From positions 3,844,001-3,908,000 of the forward strand of contig WUJK01000002.1 of assembly GCA_011317545.1 (NCBI GenBank): a stretch of 64,000 bases of DNA. The letters are read 5' to 3'. Below are positions 10,451-21,795 of this stretch, piece by piece. Under the pieces are notes generated by a model. That model ran no database searches, was not told where the DNA came from, and was given only the letters and a program-made list of their open reading frames with translations. The position numbers were made by a program, and so were the translations under genes. Position 1 is the stretch's first letter; every line of letters starts with the position of its first letter. The stretch is from Coniella vitis. Lineage: Eukaryota > Ascomycota > Sordariomycetes > Diaporthales > Schizoparmaceae.

Positions 10451-13071
10451 ATGAGACCAAGAAAACGGAAAGAAGGAAGGCGAAATTTCAAAAAGATACC
10501 CTCGGGAGGGCAACCGCGCAAAGCTTCTTCGGCAAGATGTGCAATTTCTCTCCTGTCTGCTACTTTATATACACATATACCCCAAAAAGGATTGATGAAC
10601 TGGATGGATCTCCTGAAGACGAAAGCTCAATAACCTGTTCACATTGTCCAGGAAGAACGAATGACTTTACTTTTTACATATGGAGACGATCGTGCCTCTC
10701 GGCGGATGTTGGGTTGGGTTGTCACGTGTATGCCATATTCGATGAATAACTTGAGATAGTGGATAATATGATTTTTGTAATGTACAAACTACAAGAAACG
10801 AACGAAACAATCGTGACGGAATCTGGAACTGATCAAGTAGCCAGACGGCCAGGCTCATAGAACCTGGGTTGGCCGCGGAGAGGAAACGAGCGTTCGATTT
10901 CACAGGATATTCAACAGACATGCTGAACAAATTCACTTCGCGGTGCTGTTTGATAACTTCACGATGAGGAAGGGCCAAGATCGTTGTAGCACTTATTTGG
11001 TCACAACTTACCAACCCATCTCGTGGTTGACACTGTTTCTGTACATGGACCAATGCTTCTCCGACTTCAACAGGCTACTTAGTATTACTAAACCCCAACA
11101 TCTATCTCACTTCGTGTCATTGCTCGTCTCTTCAGATGCATGGGCATACAAGCATGCTATATGCCTACACAAACCTGTCCACATATCATTAACTGAACCG
11201 ATTCGATCCCAAAAAAAAAAAATGTCCGTAAGCCCCGAACCCACGTCGCCTCCCTCACAAGTGTGTCTTCGCCAATCCGCCGATCTCACCACGACTTTTG
11301 CATTTCTTGTAGCAATACTCGATACCACCTATTACTACTATGATCAATCTGTGCATCATTCGGAACTCCGACGTGGCGCTGGGACATTATGGTATTGACT
11401 TGTCGCAGCCCAAATCATAATGCCGATCTTGCATATCTCTGCTGACCATCTCCAAGCAATTGGGGCGAAAGCGATACACTCGAAATAGTACTACTGTACC
11501 TAGTCGCCGTCTAAGTATATCTGCCAACACGTATGGTTTATGTGATTCATTTGGACGGCTGGTCGGTGAAAGTTGAACTAATAAGCCACCGCTCTACCAG
11601 AAAAAGGACTCCGACAATAAGTTTTGCCTGATCATCTCATTACAATGGTACCATGCCAATGTGCACTCCTACTTTCTGTACATGCCAGAACAAAAGAACC
11701 AAAGCAGTGATACTAAACCAACCAACAACCAACAAAATCCACTCACTTCCATTCTACGGAACCCCTTCTAACTATTCACACCAACAAGTCCCACTGACGC
11801 GTGTCCATTCTTTAAATTGAATCATGTCCACTCTTCCCCCCCCCCCCCCTTCTTCCCCCTCTTTTCGAGGTCCAACAGGAAAACAGCTGGAAAATTCGAT
11901 CGGAATACTACTGCATTCGGTATTCTAGTAATATTTACTATGGAGACATACAAGGTCATGGCAGCCTAGATGGCATCCTACTCATGCTCCTCGCCAACTG
12001 GGAGTGCTACGGCCCCTGTCTGGCGCAGTAATAGTAGCATGTATGCATATTATGTCTTCAGCCGAGGGGCTCCGTTTGCCAAGGAAGATCGCAAGAGGAA
12101 TGTGGAAGAAATAGGGGGTTTACATTTTTGGCGGTTTTCTTGGTGGGACACTGGGACAATACTAAATACTGTAGCAAATACTACTGTAGGTAAGAAGGCG
12201 GATCATTTGATATTGTAAAGTATACCGTACCGACAGTATTATTAACACGGCGTGTGGCTTGTATACCTACGTCGGTATTTTCAGACTTTCGGTGTAGATA
12301 GTTGTTTCGAAAGGAGGTATGGAAGCATGATTAATGCCATAGCAAAGATACTTTGTCAATATGCATGATTGAATATAGCGCGAAGTGATCACAAAAGATC
12401 CCTTATACAAGTATGCATCCGTACGATTTAACCGTCTACTGGTCTTGGGCTGCCTATGTCGATCAATAATGGTATGATTATTCGTAAAGATACACTATGC
12501 ATAGATGCACTGCTATGTAGGCGACAAAATACTGTGAATAGCATTTTAATGGTCGTATATCGAGCGGATGTATGTGTTGTAAGCCGCCAGCTGCGTAAGG
12601 CATAAAGTTATTTTGTAGCTTAAAAGGAAGCTATCAAGGGTGTCACGTGAGGATAACACTGCGTTCCCTGCACATCCTAAGATACAGCGAGACAAAGGGC
12701 AGCATGTTGATATCGAGTCTTGCATTCAAGTCAAGAGCTTCAAGTGGTGTTAGAGAATATATACCAATTTGGGCCCGGAGCTGAGAGATGTCTCATTGCC
12801 TGGACGCCATGTGTTGAGGCGTATATCTGCAATCTATAACAAAGAAAGCCATCATATGTAAGTAGCATGCTATAAAGTCTTGATAGAACTCAGCCGTTAT
12901 AATAATTCATTAAGGATGACTCGAATATGAAGCTTGAGTAACTTTGGCGCACAACATTGGCACACTTTGACATTTGTAACTGCACTCTGATAAAGTGATG
13001 AATATTGAGGTAAAAGCAGGTATATAATAGTTCAATGTGATGTGCTTTACAACAACAGCTGAACAAGCAAA
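10451..13071. other. Intergenic, AT-rich, no gene seen
   Basis: About 2.6 kb between the mirB-like stop and the tRNA. It becomes AT-rich past 12.2 kb and has a C14 run at 11836-11849. ORFs are short and carry no recognisable motif. Confidence 0.6.
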
Positions 13072-13145
13072 TCCTCCGTGGCGCAATTGGCTAGCGCGTC
13101 TGACTGTTAATCAGGAGGTTCGTGGTTCGAGCCCACGCGGGGGAG
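13072..13145 (+). tRNA. tRNA-Asn (anticodon GTT)
   Basis: A 74-nt cloverleaf. The 7-bp acceptor stem TCCTCCG pairs with CGGGGGA (one G:T) with a G discriminator. The D-arm contains GGCGCAATTGGCTAGCGC, the anticodon loop is CTGTTAA with anticodon GTT, and the T-arm contains GGTTCGAGCC. No intron and no encoded CCA, as expected for a nuclear eukaryotic tRNA. Confidence 0.97.
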
Positions 13146-13151
13146 TTTTTT
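13146..13151 (+). terminator. RNA polymerase III terminator of tRNA-Asn
   Basis: Six T residues immediately follow the tRNA 3' end, the normal Pol III stop signal. A second T5 follows a few bases later. Confidence 0.85.
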
Positions 13152-13332
13152 GTCTTTTTGTCATCCGCTCCCAAGTTTTTTTTTTCAAGTTATTCATGAT
13201 ATAATGCAGGTTCTTTTGTTTTGCATCTCACAGCTGTGCATGGCAAGAAATGTTATCTGCCGACATCTGAACCTCTTGTCGTCATTTCTCTTGGCAGATG
13301 GAGGTTCGCTTGCATCTGACCACTTTAAAGTG

Positions 13333-13560
13333 GTTGCAGTGTGATGATAATCACTGGCCTCTGGGGCCCCAGTCTTGACGTGACTTTTGCTAGCTCGAGC
13401 GGCTGAGAGCTTGGTGAAAATGGTTGCACAGATGTGGTGATAGAGTCTCTCGGCCAAGCTGATCACCTTGGATTCTCACACACGCCTTTTGGGACTGGAG
13501 GACAGGAGAATTGCAATCTTTGCTGAGATAAGAGGCAAAACTAGAGCTCCTGGGTCCTGA
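13333..13560 (+). repeat. Degenerate dispersed repeat, copy A
   Basis: It shares collinear blocks with 18875-19115 in the same orientation: GTCTTGACG.GA.TTTTGCTA followed by CTCGAGCGG, then GGTTGCACAG.TGTG, then AGAGTC.CT, then ATCACCTTG, and finally CTGGGTCCT. Substitutions and small indels are spread between blocks. It looks like an old element remnant or segmental duplication; no coding capacity is recognised. Confidence 0.55.
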
Positions 13561-14700
13561 TAGAAACCCATCGATCGATTATTGCCGGAAGTTCCTGAAG
13601 ACATATGCCACGAGGCGAGTCCGCTGGGACGGAGCCGGGGGCGAGCAGGAGGAATATGAGAGCAAACGCACTGGAAAGGGCGCTGTTACCGTCTTCTCTT
13701 GCTGGCGGGCCCTAGTCTCTGAATTCGACCAGACCGTGCTTGCCCGCAACAGGGCGGAAGATTACGAGAATGCGTCGAAAATGGACGCTGAAGGTGACGG
13801 ATGGAGGGCGTCGGCCTGCCTGCAAGTTCGTTCGCTGGATCAGAAGCTACGCCGACGGTCTTGAGCTCACCCGCGAGCAGACCTTTGATGAAGAAGGACG
13901 GCAAAGCGGCAGATATTGCACGGCTTCTTCAGACTCTCTGGCAACGGGCTTACGACGTGTCGTCCTGGACTTGGTGCTCCATCCTTCCACAGAGGAGCGA
14001 CGTGTTGTCGTCGCCTTTGCAATTCCACCACAACAGGTAGGCAGTAGGATGGCATCAGTAGAGACAAGGCCCATATATACGTGGTATGCTTTGTGCTGGC
14101 TAATCCACGCGCTGTACGCTAATATCAAGTTTGATTCATGGACTGCTCTCTCACCACAGTCCCGACCCCTCTTTTGTGTGGTTAGTCTTGTGATTGCTCG
14201 GGCTCTAGCGAATGATGTCTTTACGCCTTGGGCGGACACGACCTCGGTCCAGACCCTGCTCTCGAAGCCGAAGTCCGAAATTGTGCAAAGCCTCGGGCTC
14301 GTCTCTCCCATAGAATAGATTTCATGCTTCGCACTCTGGAGGCGCCTTCTCATCGTGGCCGGGTGACCCGCAACGCTTTCGGCCCTACTTCCCTCCGCGT
14401 AGGCGCAGGAGGCCGACTTGACGGTACGCTCTTCGCCCTTCACATGAAGTTAATGACATACCATAATACAAGGACAAATTCGATTAAGGTTTTATCGTAG
14501 CCTAATATATAAACGGCAAAGAACACTACCGGTATATATGTTGCGACCTTGTCAAACTTCAGCACATTGAGGCTTTGGGGTCGAGTTGTTGACCATCTGG
14601 GAGCCTGGCGCGCTAATGCGGGGTTCTGGTGACCTGCTCGGCCATGGGGGGGTTTTGCCATCAAGCTCACAACACCTCATCGAGTCCTCCCACATCGCCT
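13561..14700. other. Intergenic, open frames of uncertain status
   Basis: Open frames exist on both strands (for example 13740-14318 plus and 13847-14443 minus), but they overlap, lack recognisable domains and show no supporting splice structure. I do not call a gene. Confidence 0.4.
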
Positions 14701-14701
14701 C

Positions 14702-14993
14702 GTGGAGTCCTCAAGTCTCGAAACCATTTCTGATCAACCTGGGACGTTGAATCAATTGCCAGTTCATGATGTGGTATCCCTCGAACTTGATCAACTTCAC
14801 GGGCCAACACTTGCCCTGATCTTGGTGTTTCCTACAACGAAACGATACGAGCAGCATATTGCTACCCAAGACGCGCATTATTGCCCAGGCCAGAGGAAAG
14901 ACATCCTTTGGCTTCAGCGAACCATCGACAACGCATGTGGCCTGTACGCCATCCTGCATTCCTTGTAATGGGAGCGCGAGATCAACACATAGT
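14702..14993 (+). pseudogene. Ubiquitin C-terminal hydrolase (peptidase C12) N-terminal fragment, frameshifted
   Basis: The frame reads a UCH-like N-terminal half: HDVVSLELDQL, then GPTLALILVFPTTKRYEQH, then WLQRTIDNACGLYAILHS. It includes the oxyanion Gln and nucleophile Cys spaced as in UCH-L enzymes. The frame then stops (HSL*). In a shifted frame the next bases read CNGSARSTH, the expected continuation of family members, implying a small indel. The remaining C12 half with the catalytic His and Asp is not found downstream, and no clean start ATG is present (the frame opens at GTG). It is best read as a relict of a UCH gene copy. An undetected intron is an alternative but needs unusual splicing at the indel. 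Confidence 0.6.
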
Positions 14994-14999
14994 AAGTGT

Positions 15000-15941
15000 C
15001 TTGTTCTTATCGATTCATTACCTGAGACGCAAGTATAGAGTGATTGAGTTACGTCCGTCAACTCTAATTAATATGCACTAGAACAGGACTCACTCGTCTC
15101 TCGCATATCAAAGGCGTCCGTGTGCTCTACGTTGACAGAGCGTCGAACTATCCCTTAGCCAAAGATGGAACGAAATTTGTTGTCGGCGGTGAAGCTCAGC
15201 TACGAAATGAGCATCGAATTTCTGGACTTCTGCAAAAAGAGATTGTGGACAATCTAAGCCTTACTGTAGGCAGCCACTCGTTTTACTTAGATAATTTTGA
15301 AGCTGTGTGTAACAGGATCATCATCTCGGACCCGCGCTGTGGACAAACAGAAGGACCTCGGATCATTTCTCCACTCATTGAAGTTGTTCAAGATATTAAT
15401 GTCAGGATCCAAGCCAGTCTCCGTCACCGACATTACTTGCGAAAGACTTTCGCGCTTCCTTACTAAGGGGCAGTACCGTGGGGTCAGACACTATGAAACT
15501 GGCTGAGGCATCGTAGATGTAACCTGGCCTTGTCGCATGATTCCCAGTCCGAGGCTGCTTCTGCAAGAACTGTCTGGGCCAACTGCGAATTAGTGATTGC
15601 ATTGCTGAGAGAGATTCCTATTAATTCGTTACCTCGTCGTCTCTTAGGAGGTTAATCAATCGAGGAGTTGTAGAGCTGCGTCTGTAGCACTCTACCAGGA
15701 CCATAGCCCAACTTGGAAATGGGAGGCAAGGGTGACGGGATGCTTGAACTTCGTAAGTAGAGGATAAATACTATGATACTTGCCTTGTCTTGCCCGCACT
15801 CGAGCACGGGACGTTCCAGACCTCTTCCCATTCTGCGGCCAAAGTTGTTGGCCACAAATACTACTTCCCGACCACACGTTCTTAATCATCACTTCCACCA
15901 CTGTTCCCTTGCGGCTTAACAGTTGATGGGATTTGGAAAAC
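15000..15941. other. Short intergenic stretch with an orphan open frame
   Basis: It contains an open frame (about 15122-15466, plus, starting at a non-ATG codon) of about 114 codons with no recognised similarity, lying just after the UCH fragment. It does not resemble the missing UCH C-terminus. Its coding status is unresolved. Confidence 0.35.
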
Positions 15942-17055
15942 ATGTCGTCCTGCAAGAGTCTTTGTACGTCATTCCGTCCGGAGAACCTCCCTGCTGCTAT
16001 TGCCGTTCTCCGAGGTGATGGTCATATTCCAGCGATTGCGCATATTTCAGACGGCGGACAATGCCGGATTTTCAAAGCCGATTTCACGTCAGGCGAAAGC
16101 TGGTCGATCCGCGTGCCTATTCACACCCAAGCTTGTGAAAGCGCCATCCTCAGAAGTCTCGAGGATGAATACGATATGCTTCAGTACCTTGCTGAAGCGT
16201 TCGCATGGTCACCGAAATGCCATGCATCCAGCATCACGTTCCAAAACCCGACTGGGTTTCCGTGGATTGCCTTGTCCTGGATCGAAGGCTCGCCCCTCCA
16301 GTGGACGTCCGACTACCCGCCAAGGGCCGCTCGCGATCATGTGATGGGCCAAATTGCCAAAATCCATGTGTCGCTGGTTGATCAGACCCAGGAACCACGT
16401 ACGTATCTCTTCTCAAAATAGAGCTGCCAACTATACTTAGCAGGATGCAATCTGATCCAGTAGCAGGTGGTCCAGCATCATCATACTTCTCGAGACTGGT
16501 GGAAAACAAAGTCCACCGAGTTCGCAATGGGCAACTGCCGGAATTGACCGAGGAGGATTGTGTAACGCAGAAAGCTATGCTCCCTAAGATGCTGATTCCA
16601 GAACTGGAAAACGCACCTTTCGCTGTGGATCACGGCGACTTCGCCCCGCTGAACATCATTGTCGACCCGGACTGGAATATTACTGGGTGAGTGGCTATGA
16701 AGAATAGACAGCTTTGCAACCTTAATACCTAACGCGCATACGTAGCATCATCGATTGGGGCTTCGCTTCCAAAGTCCCCATGCAAATGGCAGGCCGAATG
16801 CCCAGGATCATTCAGCCCTCAGATCCGTCCACTCCCCCACAACCGCACCTACAGAGAGATAGGATGGCATATGTCACCTGTCTCAGATCACTGCACTCCC
16901 AAGCAGCATCCTGGTTGTTGATGATCCATTCAGTCGAAAACGCCGATTTTCATGAATGCTTTTTGGAGTCTCTGATCAGCAAGGGTATGCATCGCCGTCT
17001 TGTAGACGTGGGTTGGGAGATGTTCACGAAAGAAAATGGGATGCAAAGAGCTTAG
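15942..17055 (+). CDS. Aminoglycoside phosphotransferase (APH)-fold kinase family protein
   Basis: Exons 15942..16398, 16467..16686 and 16746..17055, 328 aa. Introns GTACGT...CAG and GTGAGT...TAG join in frame. The start ATG at 15942 (MSSCKS) is chosen because the longer frame starts at TTG. The APH/choline-kinase-like catalytic loop is HGDFAPLN, with D210 the likely catalytic base and the Asn as metal ligand, followed by the DFG-equivalent IIDWGFAS after intron 2. The N-lobe is diverged, with ADFTSGESWSIRVP in place of a typical lysine strand. Fungal genomes carry many such proteins of unknown substrate. It lies alone in a gene-poor interval bracketed by repeat remnants, close to a broken UCH copy. 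Confidence 0.78.
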
Positions 17056-17121
17056 TCATCAGTTGAAACAGGCGGAACAAAAAGAGACGTTTGACCCTAG
17101 CCCCGAAGCCATTATGTCAGC

Positions 17122-17448
17122 TCAACAAGGCTCGTATCTGAATTCGTACGGTCGAATATCACCATTGGCCTCGAAGGCCCACATCGATTGCCGAGGCTGG
17201 CGCATCCCTACAGATGGTTTGTCTGGCCAGGCTGAGGTTGAACTGTTGTATGAGACCAGCTTTTCCTCGGGGCCGATATCTTGGTGACGGTGAGGCAAAC
17301 AAAGCCCAAACTTCTTCTCCATCTGATTCTCGACAAAGTCTTTCAGATTGTTTACCAACGCACGGCCACCTGCACGCAAATACTTCTCCTGAGCATTGTA
17401 AAGGCTTGGAAGACACTGGAAGAAGTCATGGGAGTAGTCGAGAAGCAT
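17122..17448 (-). CDS. Small uncharacterised fungal protein with HRHxD motif
   Basis: A single ATG-initiated frame of 108 codons, convergent with the APH-fold gene (66 bp between stops). It contains GLCLPHRHQDIGPEEKLVSY and, near the C-terminus, MWAFEANGDIRPYEFRYEP. The pattern (LxHRHx4GxE near the centre, then W....G.LRPYEF) recalls a family of small fungal hypothetical proteins from memory, but no function is known to me. The end could be shortened by an unrecognised intron. Confidence 0.45.
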   Translation of the reverse strand: MLLDYSHDFFQCLPSLYNAQEKYLRAGGRALVNNLKDFVENQMEKKFGLCLPHRHQDIGPEEKLVSYNSSTSAWPDKPSVGMRQPRQSMWAFEANGDIRPYEFRYEPC

Positions 17449-17829
17449 CTTGTTGGAGTGGGATCTGTCGAAGCGGAGCCTGTGAATGCCGCATGGAAAA
17501 GGTGGCCTCGAACTTGAAAATGAGAATCAAGCGCCCCTTTTAAAGTTCTACGCTTGATCACAATATGAACTGGATGAGCTGTGCGTACTTGGAAGCGATT
17601 TTGCGTACTGTAGTAGGTACTGCAAATCCGGTTTCAATTTGATATCCTTGAACGTCGACATCCGAAAGGAACAAGAGAGCGCTTGCGGATGCTACCTTAT
17701 GTGTGTGCTCGAAAATGATATCGGCCTACTGCAGATGGCATGCATGACTGCGAAGCACTTCCGAATCAATCAGATCAATTGAAGTGCCTTCATATTAACG
17801 CGGTCTCGTCGCCTGATAGCCTGCGTAAT

Positions 17830-18080
17830 GGACGTCTGGATGCACGTACTAGACATTGATTTCGAGGTGTTGCATACATACATACCTACATACATAAGTG
17901 TTGATTCGATTTGTCAGAAAGGCCCACCGGCGGGCTGGCTGTATGTGCTGGAAAATAATTTCGAAGTTTTGCATACAAACGTGCTCGATCCAATCCTTAA
18001 CAAGCCCCCCGCCCCCCATCTTCCGAAGGTCGGCAGCATGTCCTCGAAAATGATTTCGAAGTTTTGCATACATACGTGAT
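17830..18080. repeat. Imperfect tandem repeat, about 95-99 bp unit, 3 copies
   Basis: The core TTCGAAGTTTTGCATACA recurs with its core starting at about 17861 (TTCGAGGTGTTGCATACA), 17960 and 18055. Each is preceded by a TGxxCTxGAAAATxAT-like segment in the later copies. A weaker trace (GTGCTCGAAAATGATATCG) lies at about 17706. Units have diverged by substitutions. Confidence 0.65.
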
Positions 18081-18874
18081 GAAAGGTCAGGTGTTTAAAT
18101 ATGAAGTAAAATTGACGATACGAAACAATCTTAGGTGCTGGTAGTCTGGCAGAACTTGGACGAATGCAGAGGGTGTCCTAGGCGACATTGTGGTATAAAG
18201 CGTCTCCCAGGTAGAGCAAACTTGACAACTCATTACTCAATCAAGGTTAATTATATACTTTCCTGTCACTGAAACTATACAATAAGTAGTATAAATAATC
18301 AAAATATAGAAACATCAATTCGGGATCACGCCACCCACAGCAGATTATAACCATCTCCAAGTCTCCTATTGGTCGTTTAGACACTTGAGCACCTAGGTAC
18401 ATCTGAAAATATTCATTCGTGTAAAGCCTTCCGACACTTTGCCTTTAATAATTCGATTATGTCGGGCTCTTCTAACTGTGATCTCTTCATTCATGGAAAT
18501 TGAAGGCAGTCGGGCGCCTGATCAGAATATGTTGGGCGAAAAGCCATGCGCTGGTGGCCTCGCTCGTCTCCAATTCAGACTCGACTCGAGAGTTACAAAT
18601 AACGATGGCAGATTTGAGATATGTCGATGGGTAGACTATACATGTCAGGCTGCCGTCATTTCATCAGCGAGATCTCTGGTGCGTTCCATTGCCAAAGGCT
18701 GCGTAGAGCGAGCATGTGGGGAGGAGGCGGGAGCAGCGTTCGTCGAGAAGCGCTCTGGTAAAGAAATAAGCGGCTCTATGAGGTTGTTTCCCGATTCCTT
18801 ATTGTTTGTGTAGTACATAGCCGTGAGTATACTGCGAAAGTAACACCAAGCTATTCTAGCTTTCAATACAGTCC

Positions 18875-19115
18875 ACCATTGTGATGATGACCCTTGACCC
18901 CTGGTGGTCTCTCGGATCACGATGACCCATATCCATGGGTCTTGACGGGAATTTTGCTATCTCGAGCGGTCGACAAGGGTTGCACAGCTGTGTTTACAGA
19001 GTCCCTAGGTCAGGCCAATCACCTTGCATTTCCATACATTCTCGACTACTCGAGGAGTAGAGAGTCGAGATGTTATCGAGACGAAAGACAGGATTGAGGG
19101 GAACTGGGTCCTACT
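18875..19115 (+). repeat. Degenerate dispersed repeat, copy B
   Basis: Same-orientation partner of 13333-13560. Shared blocks include GTCTTGACGGGAATTTTGCT, CTCGAGCGG, GGTTGCACAG, AATCACCTTGCA and AACTGGGTCCT. A short further match (TTGACTTTGCTAGCTC) occurs near 19409. Confidence 0.55.
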
Positions 19116-19946
19116 TCGCTGATGAATGGGGACTGTCTAGTTTCAGACGTCGAGTAATTGATTCAGGAGCATGTCCGTGATATGGTGGTACCATACAGAG
19201 TGAGACTGTACACAGAAGACAGGAGGTGCAACGTCTGGCCTAGGGGGCATTGAGCATGTAGTGGCACTCGGAGAGCGGGCGTGTTGGCGGATTGTGGCAA
19301 TGCTTCCTGCTGCTTCTTTTAGCAGGAAACTGTCGATGCATGAGTTATGAGGGCTGCCTGCCACTTGATCTGGTTGCTCCTTCCCAAATATTTGGACTCG
19401 TCATCTAACTTGACTTTGCTAGCTCTTGCGCTGTCCATCCATCCATCATTATGTACCACAATCTGTTTGACATTCCCAAGGTTGCAAGGTTGCCCAAAGC
19501 ACAGCTTGAACCTCCTCAACCCAGTCTCTGCCTGCGCTAGTGCCACATTGCTCACTCTTTTATTTCAACTGCACCCTGCTCGTTGCCTGTTGCATTTTCT
19601 GCCATATCACACAGCTCCATCCACTCACCAATCTCTGGGATTTTGTGCTAAGTAACTGCATTATCGTGGCACATTGAATACTGCCTCTGCCCCACAAGCT
19701 CCCTTGAGATCCAATCTGCCTGTGCGTGTGCCACTCTAGCCCAAGCAAACAAACAAAGCGGCTACTTGACGACGAGGCCGGTGGTAAGCCTGGTGCAGAC
19801 TGTTTGTCTTCGACCTGCTGGCTATTTGCTTGGGTCTTTGTGCGGTTTCCCTCGAGAGTAGCTTTCTCCTCTCCAAACGTCAACCCGAAGCATTCAATTT
19901 TGAGAGACATTCCTCGAGAGGCAAACCTGTTGGTGGCTTCTTTACC

Positions 19947-21795
19947 ATGCAGGTAAGCATGTTGACCTTTTTGCCAGATTGATGATTACTGGTGCATAGA
20001 ACAACATAAGTGTGGTCGCTCAACTTTGTTCGACTACTGAACTTGGACAAACTTGGAGCAACAACACCAGAACGTGTATGGACAAACTCGTCTTTACTCG
20101 AAACTAACCAGAATACGCCTGACAGTTCCTTTTCTTCCTCCTCAGTCTGCTTGGCACCGTCTTTCCAGCTTCAGCAGTCCCGACCCTTGCGGTAACGGGC
20201 AATTACTTGGTCAACGATGTCCTTGGAGAACGCTTTCAGGTCGTTGGTGTCGCATACCAGCCAGGCGGTAGCTCTGGCTATAGTGCAACATCTGGACAGG
20301 ATGCTCTGACGGATAAGGACGCATGTCTGCGCGACGCGGCACTGATGCAAATTCTTGGGATTAATGCAATCCGCGTTTACAATAGCAATCCCGATCTGAA
20401 CCATGACGATTGCGCGTCCATCTTCAATGCGGTACGTGACGAAGTGTCCTTCGATTCTCGATAGGAACGGCCAGACTGCAAGGAGCAGACCAAGAATTCT
20501 AACTTTGTGGCAGGCCGGGATTTTCATGTTCCTTGACGTCAACGCCCCTTTGCCCGGAGACAGTATCGAATCTTCTCAGCCATGGGCCAGCTACTATGCG
20601 GCTTACTTAAACCGGACGTTTGCTATCGTGGAGGCTTTCAAGAACTACCCAAACACGGCGGCATTCTTTGCGGGAAACGAGGTCATTTCCGATGTGAGCA
20701 CCGGAGCTAGCGTCCCTCCTTATATGCGTGCTGTCACTCGAGACCTGAAGAATTACATTGCGAAACATTCTTCCCGATCCATCCCAGTAGGATACAGCGC
20801 GGCTGATGTCCGTTCCATCCTTTTTGACACTTGGAGCTATCTGCAGTGTGACGCCACAGCGGACGACGGCACGGATGGTACAGGCCGTGTTGATTTCTTT
20901 GCCTTGAATAGTTACTCATGGTGCGGCAACAGCTCCTTCACTCAGTCTACATACGACCAACTAGTCTCTGGGTTCACCAACTCCTCTATTCCAATTTTCT
21001 TCTCCGAGTATGGCTGTAACAATCCTGAGCCCCGAATCTTCACCGAGGTTCCTGAGATATACAGTGACCAGATGACTGTTGTCTTCAGCGGTGGCATTGT
21101 CTACGAGTTCTTTCAAGGAAGCAACGATTATGGCCTGGTGAATGTAAGCTCGGATGGGACACTCTACTTGATGGATGATTTTTACACGCTCCAAGATCGG
21201 TATGCTGCTCTGAACTTCACGGCCATGCAAGGTGTGACTGCTCCTGCAAATGGTCCTCCGGCGCCCGTTTGCAATTCCAGCCTCATCACCACTTCAGGCT
21301 TTTGTACCAACTTTACAGTTCCCACTCTTCCACCCGGTGCCGAGGATATCATACAACAAGGTGTCGATCCTTCGCCTAGCGGTGGCCTTGTCACAATCGG
21401 TAGGTTTCAATCACTTCCTTCCATCCTCTGGGATGCATTCGTGTTCAACTAGTAACTCTACTCCAACAGACAATTATACGGTAACCGCCTCGGTCAAAGA
21501 CAGAAACGGGAACGATCTCAGCGATCTTAAAGTGGTTTCCCTGGGTGCAGACCAAATTAACCAGCCAGGTATTAACACCGCTATCGTCAGCATCATTACA
21601 GGCAGCAGTGTCACTACTTCAGCAACAGCAACAGGTACAAAGCAGGGTAAACATACGAGCACTGGCACCGCAACTGCTTCGCCCGTCCCACACAAGAGTA
21701 CGGCGGTCATGGCGGGTCACGTTCAGGGCGGATCCAGCTTTCAGGTGGTTGTGGCTGCTCTCCTCGCTGGTGTTATGGTTTTCTTCCTTGTCTAA
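19947..21795 (+). CDS. GPI-anchored beta-1,3-glucanosyltransferase, GH72 (Gel/Gas family)
   Basis: Exons 19947..19952 (ATGCAG only), 20126..20431, 20514..21399 and 21470..21795, 507 aa. The 6-nt first exon is needed to give a signal peptide: MQ joined to FLFFLLSLLG, with cleavage expected near ASA. GH72 catalytic residues are visible: acid/base E160 in FFAGNEVISD and nucleophile E269 in FFSEYGCN. There is no Cys-rich CBM43 module, so it is the short Gel1-like class. The C-terminus is Ser/Thr-rich and ends in a hydrophobic tail (VVVAALLAGVMVFFLV), the pattern of a GPI attachment signal. It elongates beta-1,3-glucan chains at the cell wall. It is convergent with the ATP-citrate lyase subunit 2 gene. 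Confidence 0.93.

Larger units (their letters stand above)
17449..19946. other. Intergenic, repeat-bearing, gene-poor
   Basis: About 2.5 kb without a convincing gene. It holds the tandem repeat at 17830-18080, an AT-rich stretch near 18.2-18.4 kb, copy B of the dispersed repeat at about 18875-19115, and the pyrimidine-rich upstream region of the GH72 gene after 19.5 kb. The frame 18439-18813 has no recognisable domain. Confidence 0.5.

Noticed and set aside
13740..14443. Possible protein genes on either strand (192 and 198 codons)
   Set aside because: They overlap antiparallel, have no recognisable domains, and lie in a decayed-looking interval.
15122..15466. Downstream exon completing the UCH fragment
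   Set aside because: It has no catalytic His/Asp motifs or UCH crossover-loop features; the similarity does not continue.
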